This document shows, one piece after another, positions 17,756 to 33,724 of a stretch of 64,000 bases of DNA. Origin of the DNA: Mesorhizobium_K sp040049215 (lineage in GTDB: Bacteria; Pseudomonadota; Alphaproteobacteria; Rhizobiales; Rhizobiaceae); NCBI RefSeq assembly GCF_040049215.1, contig NZ_JBDZDN010000007.1, positions 1-64,000 of the forward strand, in the 5' to 3' direction. Both the position numbers and the translations under genes were made by a program. Below the pieces are notes generated by a model. That model was not told the origin of the DNA. It worked only from the letters and a program-made list of their open reading frames with translations, and made no database searches. How positions within the stretch are numbered: the stretch's first letter is position 1; the number at the start of each line of letters is the position of its first letter.

Positions 17756-18044
17756 GATGCGCCGGTTCCCACTCGTCCAGCGCCGATATTGCCCGGCCGT
17801 GCTTAAGAGTCCGTGACGGCGGGGCAGCCTTTGCGCCGGCCGGCGCAGTGCCTACATGCGGCCCATAAATCTCACCCGCAGTGATTTGCACCGGCAACGG
17901 TGCGGAACGAGGCACGGGGTCAATGACCGGAGTCAATGACCCGGCCGACACACCGGGCAGAAGCCCCTTGTGTTTTTTGACCTTTGTCGCTAATCGCCCC
18001 GCATTCGAAATCCAGTCTGTCTTGCTGCCTTTAGGAAAGATCAA
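17756..18044. promoter_or_regulatory. divergent control region between GT87-like gene and tuf
   Basis: A 289-nt gap. It holds a hairpin GCACCG-GCAA-CGGTGC (17888-17903), a direct repeat of GTCAATGACC (17919-17928 and 17932-17941), and a candidate tuf promoter CTTGTG (17967-17972), 17 nt, CTAATC (17990-17995). The leader of about 45 nt ends with AGGAAAG before the tuf ATG. The role of the direct repeat is unknown. Confidence 0.45.
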
Positions 18045-19220
18045 ATGGCAAAAGGTAAATTCGAGCGCACGAAGCCTCATGTGAATGTTGGCACGATCGG
18101 TCACGTTGACCATGGCAAGACGTCGCTGACGGCGGCGATCACGAAGTTTTTCGGCGAGTACCGGTCCTACGATTCGATCGATGCGGCGCCTGAGGAGAAG
18201 GCGCGCGGCATCACGATCTCGACGGCGCATGTCGAATACGAGACGGCCAACCGCCACTATGCGCATGTCGACTGCCCCGGCCACGCCGACTATGTGAAGA
18301 ACATGATCACGGGCGCCGCGCAGATGGACGGCGCGATCCTGGTGGTTTCGGCTGCCGACGGCCCGATGCCGCAGACGCGCGAGCACATTCTTCTGGCCCG
18401 CCAGGTCGGCGTTCCCGCGCTGGTGGTGTTTTTGAACAAGGTCGACCTCGTCGACGACGCCGAGCTGCTCGAACTGGTCGAGCTCGAGGTTCGCGAGCTG
18501 CTGTCGAAATACGAATATCCGGGCGACGACATCCCGATGATCAAGGGTTCGGCGGTGGTCGCGCTCAATGACGGCGACAAGGAGATCGGCGAGAACGCGA
18601 TCCGCAAGCTGATGGAAGCGGTCGACAGCTACATCCCGACGCCGGAGCGTCCGATCGACAAGCCGTTCCTGCTGCCGATTGAGGACGTGTTCTCGATCTC
18701 GGGCCGCGGCACGGTTGTCACGGGCCGCGTCGAGCGCGGCATCGTCAAGGTCGGCGAGGAGCTCGAGATCGTGGGCATCCGCCCGACGACGAAGACGACC
18801 TGCACGGGCGTCGAGATGTTCCGCAAGCTGCTGGACCAGGGCCAGGCCGGCGACAACATCGGCGCGCTGCTGCGCGGCGTCGACCGCGAGGGCGTGGAAC
18901 GCGGCCAGGTTCTGGCCAAGCCGGGTTCGGTGAAGCCGCACAAGAAGTTCGTGGCCGAGGCCTACATCCTGACCAAGGAGGAGGGTGGCCGCCACACGCC
19001 GTTCTTCACCAACTACCGTCCGCAGTTCTACTTCCGCACGACTGATGTGACGGGCATCGTGACGCTGCCGGAAGGCACCGAGATGGTGATGCCGGGCGAC
19101 AACGTGACAGTCGACGTCGAGCTGATCGTGCCGATCGCCATGGAGGAGAAGCTGCGCTTCGCCATCCGCGAAGGCGGCCGCACCGTCGGCGCCGGCATCG
19201 TTGCCAGCATCAAAGAGTAA
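18045..19220 (+). CDS. tufA: elongation factor Tu, copy 1
   Basis: A 391-residue GTPase delivering aminoacyl-tRNA to the ribosome. G1 motif GHVDHGKT at 19-26, DCPGH switch II, NKVD specificity motif, then the two beta-barrel domains ending in GRTVGAGIVASIKE. The coding sequence appears identical base for base to the copy at 38747, with divergence starting immediately outside ATG and stop. It has its own promoter region and a strong terminator and is followed by tRNA-Trp. Naming of copies A and B is arbitrary here. Confidence 0.97.
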   Translation: MAKGKFERTKPHVNVGTIGHVDHGKTSLTAAITKFFGEYRSYDSIDAAPEEKARGITISTAHVEYETANRHYAHVDCPGHADYVKNMITGAAQMDGAILVVSAADGPMPQTREHILLARQVGVPALVVFLNKVDLVDDAELLELVELEVRELLSKYEYPGDDIPMIKGSAVVALNDGDKEIGENAIRKLMEAVDSYIPTPERPIDKPFLLPIEDVFSISGRGTVVTGRVERGIVKVGEELEIVGIRPTTKTTCTGVEMFRKLLDQGQAGDNIGALLRGVDREGVERGQVLAKPGSVKPHKKFVAEAYILTKEEGGRHTPFFTNYRPQFYFRTTDVTGIVTLPEGTEMVMPGDNVTVDVELIVPIAMEEKLRFAIREGGRTVGAGIVASIKE

Positions 19221-19245
19221 CTCGGCGTCAGCCGGTTGCGTATAA

Positions 19246-19268
19246 GGGCGGCTTCGGCCGCCCTTTTT
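19246..19268 (+). terminator. Rho-independent terminator of tuf copy 1
   Basis: GGGCGGC, loop TTCG, GCCGCCC, then TTTTT: a 7-bp GC stem with a UUCG tetraloop, 25 nt after the stop codon. Confidence 0.92.
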
Positions 19269-19329
19269 GTTGGGGCGGCGCAAAGGCCTTGAAACGGCCA
19301 AGGCTTTGTGAAATGAACGCGTCCGCGTT

Positions 19330-19405
<76 letters not shown>

Positions 19406-19410
19406 TCTTC

Positions 19411-20583
19411 TCAACCTGACGAAACGCCATTCGCCGAGCAGATCGCGGCGACGGCCCATCGTGTCTCGCTCTCGAAGGTCATCGAGCGCGCAAAAGCCTG
19501 TCCATTGGCAGCGATGGTCTTCGCTTCGGCATCGTGCGAGCGCGCCCATTCGATCTTCTCGACGAGGTCGCTCATGTCGGCCTTGACAGGCACGAAATGC
19601 TCCCAGGGACGTATGCGGTCGTAGTACCACTGACGGTAGCCGTGCTGGCTGTCGACCTTGATGACGCAGCAGCCGAGATGCATCCTGACCAGGAAATTGC
19701 TCCATGTGTTGGTATGGCCGTCTATGTCGAGGGCGAACTTGTCGTTGATCCAGTTCTCCTCAGGGATAAAATCGCTCTCCAGACCGGCCTCCCTCAATAT
19801 CAGGCGCACGCCCTCTGGGATCAAACTCCCGGCGAAGCCTATATCGCATCCCGGATGTCCCTTCAGGATCAGTGCCATTCGTATGCGCGGCAGAACCTGG
19901 CTGTCCTCCTTGCTTCCGGGCCCGATCGGGTCGATGCGATAGTCCCCCGACGCGCCGCCCCGCCACCGCAGGATTGGAGATCGCGCGTCCCAGGCGACCG
20001 GCTTGTCTTCGGCCTGCTTGCGGAAGGCAATGAAGCCACGCGTATTGAAGAAATAATTGTCGGGCAGGGGGATGACGTCCGGATGCCTAGCCGCCATGGC
20101 GAATGGCGCGGCCGATTGAAAATTCCCGTCCGATATGTTCGCGAAGACCGAGCGCACCGCCCGAGGACAGGAGGCGAGGAAATGCAGGAAATTGGCTGTG
20201 CGATGGAGATTCGAGAGGTTGGCGGGGTCCGCGCCGAGGAAATCGATCCTGTAACCCAGCCAATTGCGGCTGATCAGGCAGTCGTATATGTGAGGAGACG
20301 AGCGGGAAAAGGCGATCCGCGGTCGCGGCAGCGCGATTCCCAGAGACCTGCCGGTACGATCAATCTCGTAAATGATCGCATCTTTTACGTGGGAAAGCTG
20401 CGGATAGGCATCCTGTCTCAAGCGTCCTCCCGACCACCCGTTTGCCGCCCGAACGGGTATTGGCACCGAATGCACGGTACGGGAAGGTATCCTCCCGCCG
20501 TTTTCACGATGGGGCCTTGTTAATTTTTCCACGAGGATATATATCGGCCAGAGATACCTACGGCGCGCTGAGGGGGAAACCAT
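19411..20583 (-). CDS. CAP10/GT90-family glycosyltransferase-like protein
   Basis: About 390 residues from ATG 20583. The start is uncertain because no good ribosome-binding site is seen, and upstream in-frame ATGs run into secE. The C-terminal half carries the CAP10/GT90 pattern: WRGGASGDYRID, then CDIGFAGS, HLGCCVIKVDSQHGYRQWYY, and WEHFVPVKADMSDL...FARSMTFES. Such enzymes usually transfer xylose or related sugars to lipopolysaccharide or capsule. It lies antisense between tRNA-Trp and secE, with its stop 6 nt from the tRNA. Codon use is less GC-extreme than in its neighbours, which fits acquisition. Confidence 0.75.
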   Translation of the reverse strand: MVSPSARRRYLWPIYILVEKLTRPHRENGGRIPSRTVHSVPIPVRAANGWSGGRLRQDAYPQLSHVKDAIIYEIDRTGRSLGIALPRPRIAFSRSSPHIYDCLISRNWLGYRIDFLGADPANLSNLHRTANFLHFLASCPRAVRSVFANISDGNFQSAAPFAMAARHPDVIPLPDNYFFNTRGFIAFRKQAEDKPVAWDARSPILRWRGGASGDYRIDPIGPGSKEDSQVLPRIRMALILKGHPGCDIGFAGSLIPEGVRLILREAGLESDFIPEENWINDKFALDIDGHTNTWSNFLVRMHLGCCVIKVDSQHGYRQWYYDRIRPWEHFVPVKADMSDLVEKIEWARSHDAEAKTIAANGQAFARSMTFESETRWAVAAICSANGVSSG

Positions 20584-20710
20584 CTTTGCGCGCCTTAATT
20601 GCTTGCCTGAACGTATCGTGATTCGCGGTTGAGTTCGGCGCGGCAGGGCGTTTCCGGGTACGGAATCGAAAACTCTTCGGATTAACCGAAGGCGGCAGGA
20701 TAAGCGGCAC

Positions 20711-20914
20711 ATGGCGTCAAAGACTACGAATCCCTTCACCTTCCTGCAGCAGGTAAGGGCGGAAGGGGGGAAGGTGACTTGGCCGACCCGGCGCGAGACC
20801 ATGATCTCGACGGCGATGGTTCTCGTTTTCGCGGTGATCGCGATGCTTTTCTTCTTTGCTGCTGATCAGATCATGGCCTTTGTGGTGGAACTCATCCTGG
20901 GAATCGGTCGCTGA
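20711..20914 (+). CDS. secE: preprotein translocase subunit SecE
   Basis: A 67-residue single-helix SecE. The amphipathic segment FLQQVRAEGGKVTWPTRRETMIST carries the conserved V-x-W-P-[ST]-R motif, followed by one membrane helix (about 34-60). It stabilises SecY (encoded at 49847). Followed 43 nt later by nusG, the universal order. It starts the secE-nusG-rplKAJL-rpoBC transcription unit here. Confidence 0.95.
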   Translation: MASKTTNPFTFLQQVRAEGGKVTWPTRRETMISTAMVLVFAVIAMLFFFAADQIMAFVVELILGIGR

Positions 20915-20957
20915 CCGGCGGACGATCGGCACCGGACGTTTTTGGAGAATTCTTGGG

Positions 20958-21497
20958 ATGACTGCGCGGTGGTACATCGTCCACGCCTATTCGAACTTCG
21001 AAAAGAAGGTCGCGGAGGATATTGAGAACAAGGCCAAGCAGAAGGGCCTGCGTGACCGGATCGAGCAGATCGTCGTCCCGACCGAGAAGGTGGTGGAAGT
21101 CCGCCGCGGCAAGAAGGTGGACGCGGAACGCAAGTTCTTCCCCGGCTATGTGCTGATGAAGGCCGACCTGAACGACGCCGTGATCAGCCTGGTCAAGAAC
21201 ACGCCGCGCGTCACCGGCTTCCTCGGCGAGGACAAGCATTCGGCCAAGCCGATGCACATCACCGAGAAGGAGGCCGAGCGTATCCTGCACCAGGTGCAGG
21301 AGGGCGTCGAGCGGCCGAAGCCATCGGTGACCTTCGAGATCGGCGAGCAGGTTCGCGTCTCGGACGGCCCGTTCGCCTCGTTCAACGGCACCGTGCAGGA
21401 TGTCGACGAGGAGCGCGCGCGGCTCAAGGTGGAAGTTTCGATCTTCGGACGCGCCGTGCCCGTCGATCTGGAATTCGGTCAGGTCGAGAAGAACTGA
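20958..21497 (+). CDS. nusG: transcription termination/antitermination factor NusG
   Basis: A 179-residue protein. The NGN domain (WYIVHAYSNFEKKVAEDI, with FFPGYVLMKADL) binds the polymerase clamp, and the C-terminal KOW domain (GEQVRVSDGPFASFNGTVQDVD) binds Rho or S10. Start 20958 gives the family N-terminus. It sits directly before the ribosomal and polymerase genes it helps to transcribe. Confidence 0.96.
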   Translation: MTARWYIVHAYSNFEKKVAEDIENKAKQKGLRDRIEQIVVPTEKVVEVRRGKKVDAERKFFPGYVLMKADLNDAVISLVKNTPRVTGFLGEDKHSAKPMHITEKEAERILHQVQEGVERPKPSVTFEIGEQVRVSDGPFASFNGTVQDVDEERARLKVEVSIFGRAVPVDLEFGQVEKN

Positions 21498-21502
21498 CCA
21501 GG

Positions 21503-21548
21503 GCATTGGACCGAAAAGTGCATCGCGGTTTTCGGATGATTCCAATGT
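21503..21548. repeat. rhizobial-type intergenic palindrome between nusG and rplK
   Basis: Outer arms CATTGGA and TCCAATG enclose CCGAAAAG...CTTTTCGG-like inner arms (CCGAAAA, GTTTTCGG). The form is the same as two elements at 47801 and 48298. Such dispersed palindromes are common between genes of Mesorhizobium-like genomes. Here it lies inside a ribosomal/RNA polymerase operon, 6 nt after the nusG stop. Confidence 0.7.
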
Positions 21549-21712
21549 CAAGAAAGTTCCGCCGCCGGGCGACCGGCATGGCGGGCGGCCGTGAAAGGTT
21601 CACGGCCTGAACGGGTGGGAGGCGACGGCGGCTTTTATAGCCGGCCGCCGGAACCGGACCACCAGACTGCAACCGCCGGACAAGGGTCCGGCATGAAACA
21701 GAGGCAGAGAGA

Positions 21713-22141
21713 ATGGCTAAGAAAATAGCGGGCCAGCTCAAGCTCCAGGTTCCGGCAGGATCGGCGACGCCGTCGCCTCCGATCGGTCCGGCGCTCGGTC
21801 AGCGCGGCATCAACATCATGGAATTCTGCAAGGCGTTCAACGCCCAGACGCAGGAAATGGAAAAGGGTTCGCCCATTCCGGTGGTCATCACCTATTACCA
21901 GGACAAGTCGTTCACCTTCGCGATGAAGACGCCGCCGGTGAGCTATTTCCTGAAGAAGGCCGCCAACCTGAAGTCGGGCTCGAAGGAGCCGGGCAAGGTC
22001 AAGGCGGGCCAGATCAGCCGCGACAAGGTGCGCGAGATCGCGACCACGAAGATGAAGGATCTGAACGCAAACGACGTCGAGGCGGCCATGCGCATGGTCG
22101 AGGGCTCCGCCCGCTCGATGGGCCTGGAAGTGGTGGGCTGA
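21713..22141 (+). CDS. rplK: 50S ribosomal protein L11
   Basis: 142 residues, the usual length. Begins KIAGQLKLQVPAGSATPSPP with the Pro-rich linker and GQRGINIMEFC; ends in the RNA-binding domain with MRMVEGSARSMGLEV. It forms the GTPase-associated centre with 23S rRNA and is the thiostrepton-binding site. Only 4 nt separate it from rplA. A long leader of about 215 nt, including a palindromic repeat, precedes it. Confidence 0.97.
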   Translation: MAKKIAGQLKLQVPAGSATPSPPIGPALGQRGINIMEFCKAFNAQTQEMEKGSPIPVVITYYQDKSFTFAMKTPPVSYFLKKAANLKSGSKEPGKVKAGQISRDKVREIATTKMKDLNANDVEAAMRMVEGSARSMGLEVVG

Positions 22142-22145
22142 GACG

Positions 22146-22841
22146 ATGGCAAAGATTGCAAAGCGAGTAGTCAAGTCCCGCGAGGGCATCGACCGCAACA
22201 AGGCCTATCCGCTCGGCGAGGCGCTGAAGCTCCTCAAGGACCGTGCGACGGCCAAGTTCGACGAGACCGTTGAAGTCGCCATGAATCTCGGCGTCGACCC
22301 GCGCCATGCCGACCAGATGGTCCGCGGCGTGGTCAACCTGCCGAACGGCACCGGCCGCTCGGTGCGCGTCGCCGTGTTCGCCAAGGGCGCCAAGGCCGAT
22401 GAGGCCAGGGCAGCCGGAGCCGACATCGTCGGCGCGGAGGATCTGGTCGAGATCGTGCAGAAGGGCACGATCGATTTCGACCGCTGCATCGCCACGCCGG
22501 ACATGATGCCGCTGGTCGGCCGTCTCGGCAAGGTGCTCGGGCCCCGCGGCATGATGCCGAACCCGAAGGTCGGCACCGTCACCACCGATGTCGCCGGCGC
22601 CGTGAAGGCGTCCAAGGGCGGCGCGGTGGAGTTCCGTGTCGAGAAGGCCGGCATCGTGCATGCCGGCGTCGGCAAGGCTTCGTTCGACGTCAAGGCGCTG
22701 GAAGAGAATGTCCGCGCCTTCACCGACGCCGTGACCAAGGCCAAGCCCGCGGGCGCCAAGGGCAACTACATCAAGAAGGTGTCTGTCACCTCGACGATGG
22801 GTCCCGGCCTGAAGCTCGACATAGCGAGCCTGACGGCCTGA
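22146..22841 (+). CDS. rplA: 50S ribosomal protein L1
   Basis: 231 residues, full length. Typical segments: VEVAMNLGVDPRHADQMVRGVVNLPNGTG, MPLVGRLGKVLGPRGMMPNPK (family signature) and VSVTSTMGPGLKLD. It builds the L1 stalk and in other bacteria represses the rplK-rplA mRNA. The close spacing with rplK is consistent with translational coupling. Confidence 0.97.
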   Translation: MAKIAKRVVKSREGIDRNKAYPLGEALKLLKDRATAKFDETVEVAMNLGVDPRHADQMVRGVVNLPNGTGRSVRVAVFAKGAKADEARAAGADIVGAEDLVEIVQKGTIDFDRCIATPDMMPLVGRLGKVLGPRGMMPNPKVGTVTTDVAGAVKASKGGAVEFRVEKAGIVHAGVGKASFDVKALEENVRAFTDAVTKAKPAGAKGNYIKKVSVTSTMGPGLKLDIASLTA

Positions 22842-22952
22842 TGCGTTGAATTAGGATTAGCCGCTAAGAGGCTGATCCAGAAAGAATTCCTGGCCATGAA
22901 AGTGGCTCGGATGCCAGAGACAGAGATGTTTTTGGCTATCCTGTCCGAGATT

Positions 22953-23040
22953 GCAGGCGGCCCGAAGCTTTTGAAGCCACGGCCTTAATCGCATGGCCTG
23001 CATGAGACGGGTACGGACCCGACAACGGAGCTTCGGCTCC
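22953..23040 (+). ncRNA. putative L10-binding mRNA leader of rplJ-rplL
   Basis: Within the 387-nt rplA-rplJ gap three stems follow each other: a long arm GCAGGC (22953-22958) with GCCTGC (22996-23001) enclosing an internal-loop hairpin, CGGGT-ACGG-ACCCG (23008-23021), and GGAGC-TTCG-GCTCC (23027-23040). Autoregulatory leaders bound by the L10-(L12)4 complex sit in this position and contain such a kinked stem. A further stem CGGCCGG/CCGGCCG lies at 23163-23186. The assignment is by position and foldability, not by a covariance model. Confidence 0.45.
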
Positions 23041-23228
23041 AATGAAAGGTTTGAACCGTGTTTGCCTTTTGTCTGCGCATCGGTCCGCTAAAAATCGGGG
23101 CGATGTGGCGAAAGGGGGCAGGATCCTCGAGCGTCGTTCGGGTGATCCAGAGATGGAAAGCCCGGCCGGCAAAAGGCAACCGGCCGCGACCCCCGCGAAT
23201 GGGGAAAGCGGTCAACTGGAGATAGGCA

Positions 23229-23747
23229 GTGGACAGAGCGGAAAAACGCGAACTCGTCACGGGCCTGAACGACGCCTTCAAGGGCGCCGGTTCAGTGGTC
23301 GTGGCCCACTATGCCGGTATCACCGTGGCGCAGATGAACGACCTCCGGTCGAAAATGCGCGCTGCGGGCGGCACCGTCAAAGTCGCGAAGAACCGTCTCG
23401 CCAAAATCGCTCTTCAGGGCACGGAATCCGAGAGCATCATCGATCTGTTCAAGGGACAGACGCTGGTCGCCTACTCGGATGATCCGATTGCGGCGCCGAA
23501 GGTCGCCTCCGATTTCGCCAAGGGGAATGAGAAGTTGATCATTCTCGGCGGCGCGATGGGTTCGACCTCGCTCAACGTCGATGGGGTGAAGGCCTTGGCC
23601 ACGCTCCCGTCGCTCGACGAGTTGCGCGCCAGGCTGGTTGGCATGATCGCCACGCCGGCAACCCGGATCGCCCAGATCGTCAATGCGCCAGCGGCTTCGG
23701 TCGCGCGCGTCATTGGCGCTTACGCCCGGAAGGACGAGGCGGCATGA
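23229..23747 (+). CDS. rplJ: 50S ribosomal protein L10
   Basis: 172 residues. The start is GTG 23229 after GGAGA, giving MDRAEKRELVTGLNDAFKGA. Typical core: SVVVAHYAGITVAQMNDLR, VAKNRLAKIAL. The C-terminal helix (PATRIAQIVNAPAASVARVIGAYA) binds L7/L12 dimers. It anchors the L7/L12 stalk and probably represses its own leader. Confidence 0.96.
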   Translation: MDRAEKRELVTGLNDAFKGAGSVVVAHYAGITVAQMNDLRSKMRAAGGTVKVAKNRLAKIALQGTESESIIDLFKGQTLVAYSDDPIAAPKVASDFAKGNEKLIILGGAMGSTSLNVDGVKALATLPSLDELRARLVGMIATPATRIAQIVNAPAASVARVIGAYARKDEAA

Positions 23748-23801
23748 GGCCGTTCTTCGCTATCACCAACACACGTTCAAACCTAGTGAAGGAATACAAC
23801 A

Positions 23802-24179
23802 ATGGCTGATCTCGCAAAGATCGTAGATGACCTTTCGAAGCTGACCGTCCTTGAGGCGGCCGAGCTTTCGAAGCTCCTGGAAGAGAAGTGGGGCGTTTCC
23901 GCCGCTGCTCCGGTTGCGGTTGCCGCCGCCGGCGGTGGTGCTGCCGCTGCCGCTCCGGTCGAAGAGAAGACCGAGTTCGACGTCGTTCTGACCGACGCCG
24001 GCGCCCAGAAGATCAACGTCATCAAGGAAGTCCGCGCCATCACCGGCCTTGGCCTCAAGGAAGCCAAGGACCTGGTCGAGGCGGCTCCGAAGCCGGTCAA
24101 GGAAGCCGTTTCCAAGGCCGATGCCGAGAAGTTCAAGGCCCAGCTCGAAGCAGCCGGCGCCAAGGTCGACCTGAAGTAA
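23802..24179 (+). CDS. rplL: 50S ribosomal protein L7/L12
   Basis: 125 residues. N-terminal dimerisation helices (LAKIVDDLSKLTVLEAAELSKLLEEKW), an Ala/Val-rich hinge (about 35-52), and the globular C-terminal domain (EFDVVLTDAGAQKINVIKEVRAITGLGLKEAKDLVE) that recruits translation factors. The hinge is Ala-rich as in other alphaproteobacteria. It is followed by a strong hairpin that probably sets the ratio to rpoB. Confidence 0.97.
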   Translation: MADLAKIVDDLSKLTVLEAAELSKLLEEKWGVSAAAPVAVAAAGGGAAAAAPVEEKTEFDVVLTDAGAQKINVIKEVRAITGLGLKEAKDLVEAAPKPVKEAVSKADAEKFKAQLEAAGAKVDLK

Positions 24180-24190
24180 GCGTTGCGTCA

Positions 24191-24216
24191 GGCGGACGGC
24201 CGAAAAGCCGTCCGCC
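24191..24216 (+). terminator. hairpin in the rplL-rpoB gap, probable attenuator or processing site
   Basis: GGCGGACGGC, loop CGAAAA, GCCGTCCGCC: a perfect 10-bp GC stem 11 nt after rplL. No T-run follows, so partial termination or RNase III processing is more likely than a full stop. E. coli has an attenuator and an RNase III site in the same gap. Confidence 0.5.
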
Positions 24217-24417
24217 GATCCCGCCGGCGGGGGGGCCGGGCAGGGACGCCCGCGTCGCGGGGCAAGTCATGGGGAACCTCTTTCCTGAGGGCCGGGATAC
24301 GGCTTTCAGGAAACGGGTTTTTCACCGTTTTTACGGGTCGCGGCGGTGATCCGGAGATATTCGCAAGGCGCGTGCAGGCCGAGGCCGCGCCCCGAGAAGA
24401 GCAAGCAAGGAGCGACG

Positions 24418-28554
<4,137 letters not shown>

Positions 28555-28562
28555 ACGATCAA

Positions 28563-28592
28563 GGCGCGCTGCGGCTAAACCCGCGGCGCGCC
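28563..28592 (+). other. hairpin in the rpoB-rpoC gap
   Basis: GGCGCGC-T-GCGG pairs with CCGC-G-GCGCGCC across a 6-nt loop, 8 nt after the rpoB stop. No T-run. It may protect or process the mRNA between the two large cistrons; it is not expected to end transcription. Confidence 0.4.
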
Positions 28593-28744
28593 GGACGAAT
28601 TCCAGGGCGCGAAACAACGCCCGCAGGCAAGACTACCCGTGACGGCGGCAAGGGCTGCGGAGCTCGCCGAGGGTCACGAAAAGGGCGGCATCGCCCGTTA
28701 TTGAACCGGAAATGGGGTTCCCCGACCCCGCAAAGGAGAACGGC

Positions 28745-32941
<4,197 letters not shown>

Positions 32942-32970
32942 AAGGGCGGCGTCGACAATGCGAATTGAAA

Positions 32971-32995
32971 GGGGCCCGTCCGGGCCCCTTCTGCT
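32971..32995 (+). terminator. terminator after rpoC
   Basis: GGGGCCC-GTCC-GGGCCCC followed by TTCTGCT, 30 nt after the rpoC stop. The stem is strong and the U-tract imperfect. Confidence 0.75.
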
Positions 32996-33069
32996 ATCTG
33001 CTGTCCGATGAAATTTCGCGAAGAACGCCAATGAGCGTCCTTTGTGCGTTCGGACGGACGTAAGGCGAT

Positions 33070-33453
33070 CTAGTGAGATTGTCGACGCGGCAGATCCGCG
33101 GCGCAACCTTCGCGTTCCGCCAGCGCATGAAGCCTGCGATCAAACGTCCACAGCTTCGCGCCGTCCGTTACCAGAGCCGACGCAAGAAGGTGAGCATCCA
33201 GATAACCGATACCACCGCCAAATAGCGAACGCTGCTCGATAAGCTCAAGCACTTCGACCTCGGCCGCAACTATCGCTGTCGGCAGATCGGACAATTTCGA
33301 CAGAAATTCCTGACGGCCCTTGATCGATCCGACCGCGAGTTCGCCAATGATGAAAGGATGCGTCAACACCACGTCGTCTTTGATCAGTCCGAGCAATGAG
33401 GGATTGGTAGTGCGCAGATGATCGATCCACACCGAGGAGTCGACCAGGATCAT
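33070..33453 (-). CDS. vapC: VapC-like PIN-domain ribonuclease toxin
   Basis: A 127-residue PIN-domain protein. The acidic metal-binding residues expected of VapC are Asp5 (MILVDSSVWIDHL), Glu38 (IIGELAVG), Asp86 (GIGYLDAHLL) and Asp105 (LWTFDRRL). VapC toxins cut tRNA or rRNA when freed from their antitoxin. Its start overlaps the antitoxin stop by ATGA. It converges on rpoC, just downstream of the rpoC terminator. Confidence 0.9.
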   Translation of the reverse strand: MILVDSSVWIDHLRTTNPSLLGLIKDDVVLTHPFIIGELAVGSIKGRQEFLSKLSDLPTAIVAAEVEVLELIEQRSLFGGGIGYLDAHLLASALVTDGAKLWTFDRRLHALAEREGCAADLPRRQSH

Positions 33454-33653
33454 TCTTGTTCATTGTCCGGACGACGCCGGCGGCCGGCCGTGGCGTTCGG
33501 ATCGCTCCCGCCAAGGCGCGCCAGACGGCGTGCCGCTTCCCTTTGCACCAGAGCTTCCAGACCCATACGGATCAAGGTCGCCCGCTCCTTTACTCCCGTA
33601 TAGTTCTGAGCCTTCGCGACCAGTTCGTCGTCGAGGGTAACTGTCGTGCGCAT
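33450..33653 (-). CDS. vapB: VapB-like antitoxin
   Basis: A 67-residue antitoxin. The start at 33653 (MRTTVTLDDELVAKAQ) follows GGGAG with good spacing; the upstream in-frame ATG at 33689 falls inside the operator palindrome and is not favoured. The N-terminus has the ribbon-helix-helix pattern TVTLDDELVAKA..TG..ERATLIRMGLEALVQREA, and the basic C-terminus should wrap VapC. It and VapC should jointly repress the promoter overlapping the palindrome at 33667. Confidence 0.87.
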   Translation of the reverse strand: MRTTVTLDDELVAKAQNYTGVKERATLIRMGLEALVQREAARRLARLGGSDPNATAGRRRRPDNEQE

Positions 33654-33666
33654 GATGCATGCTCCC

Positions 33667-33700
33667 ATCTGCATCAAATATTGCATCATTTGATGCAGAT
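33667..33700. promoter_or_regulatory. vapBC operator palindrome
   Basis: A perfect 13-bp inverted repeat, ATCTGCATCAAAT (33667-33679) and ATTTGATGCAGAT (33688-33700), with an 8-nt spacer that itself contains GCATC. It begins 13 nt upstream of the vapB start. This is the position and symmetry of VapBC autoregulatory operators. Confidence 0.75.
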
Positions 33701-33724
33701 TTCAATGCCGGAAACTCGCCGCTC

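Noticed and set aside
17881..17941. A terminator for the leftward GT87-like gene at the hairpin near 17888
   Set aside because: The hairpin is upstream of that gene's start, not downstream, and has no T-run on either strand.
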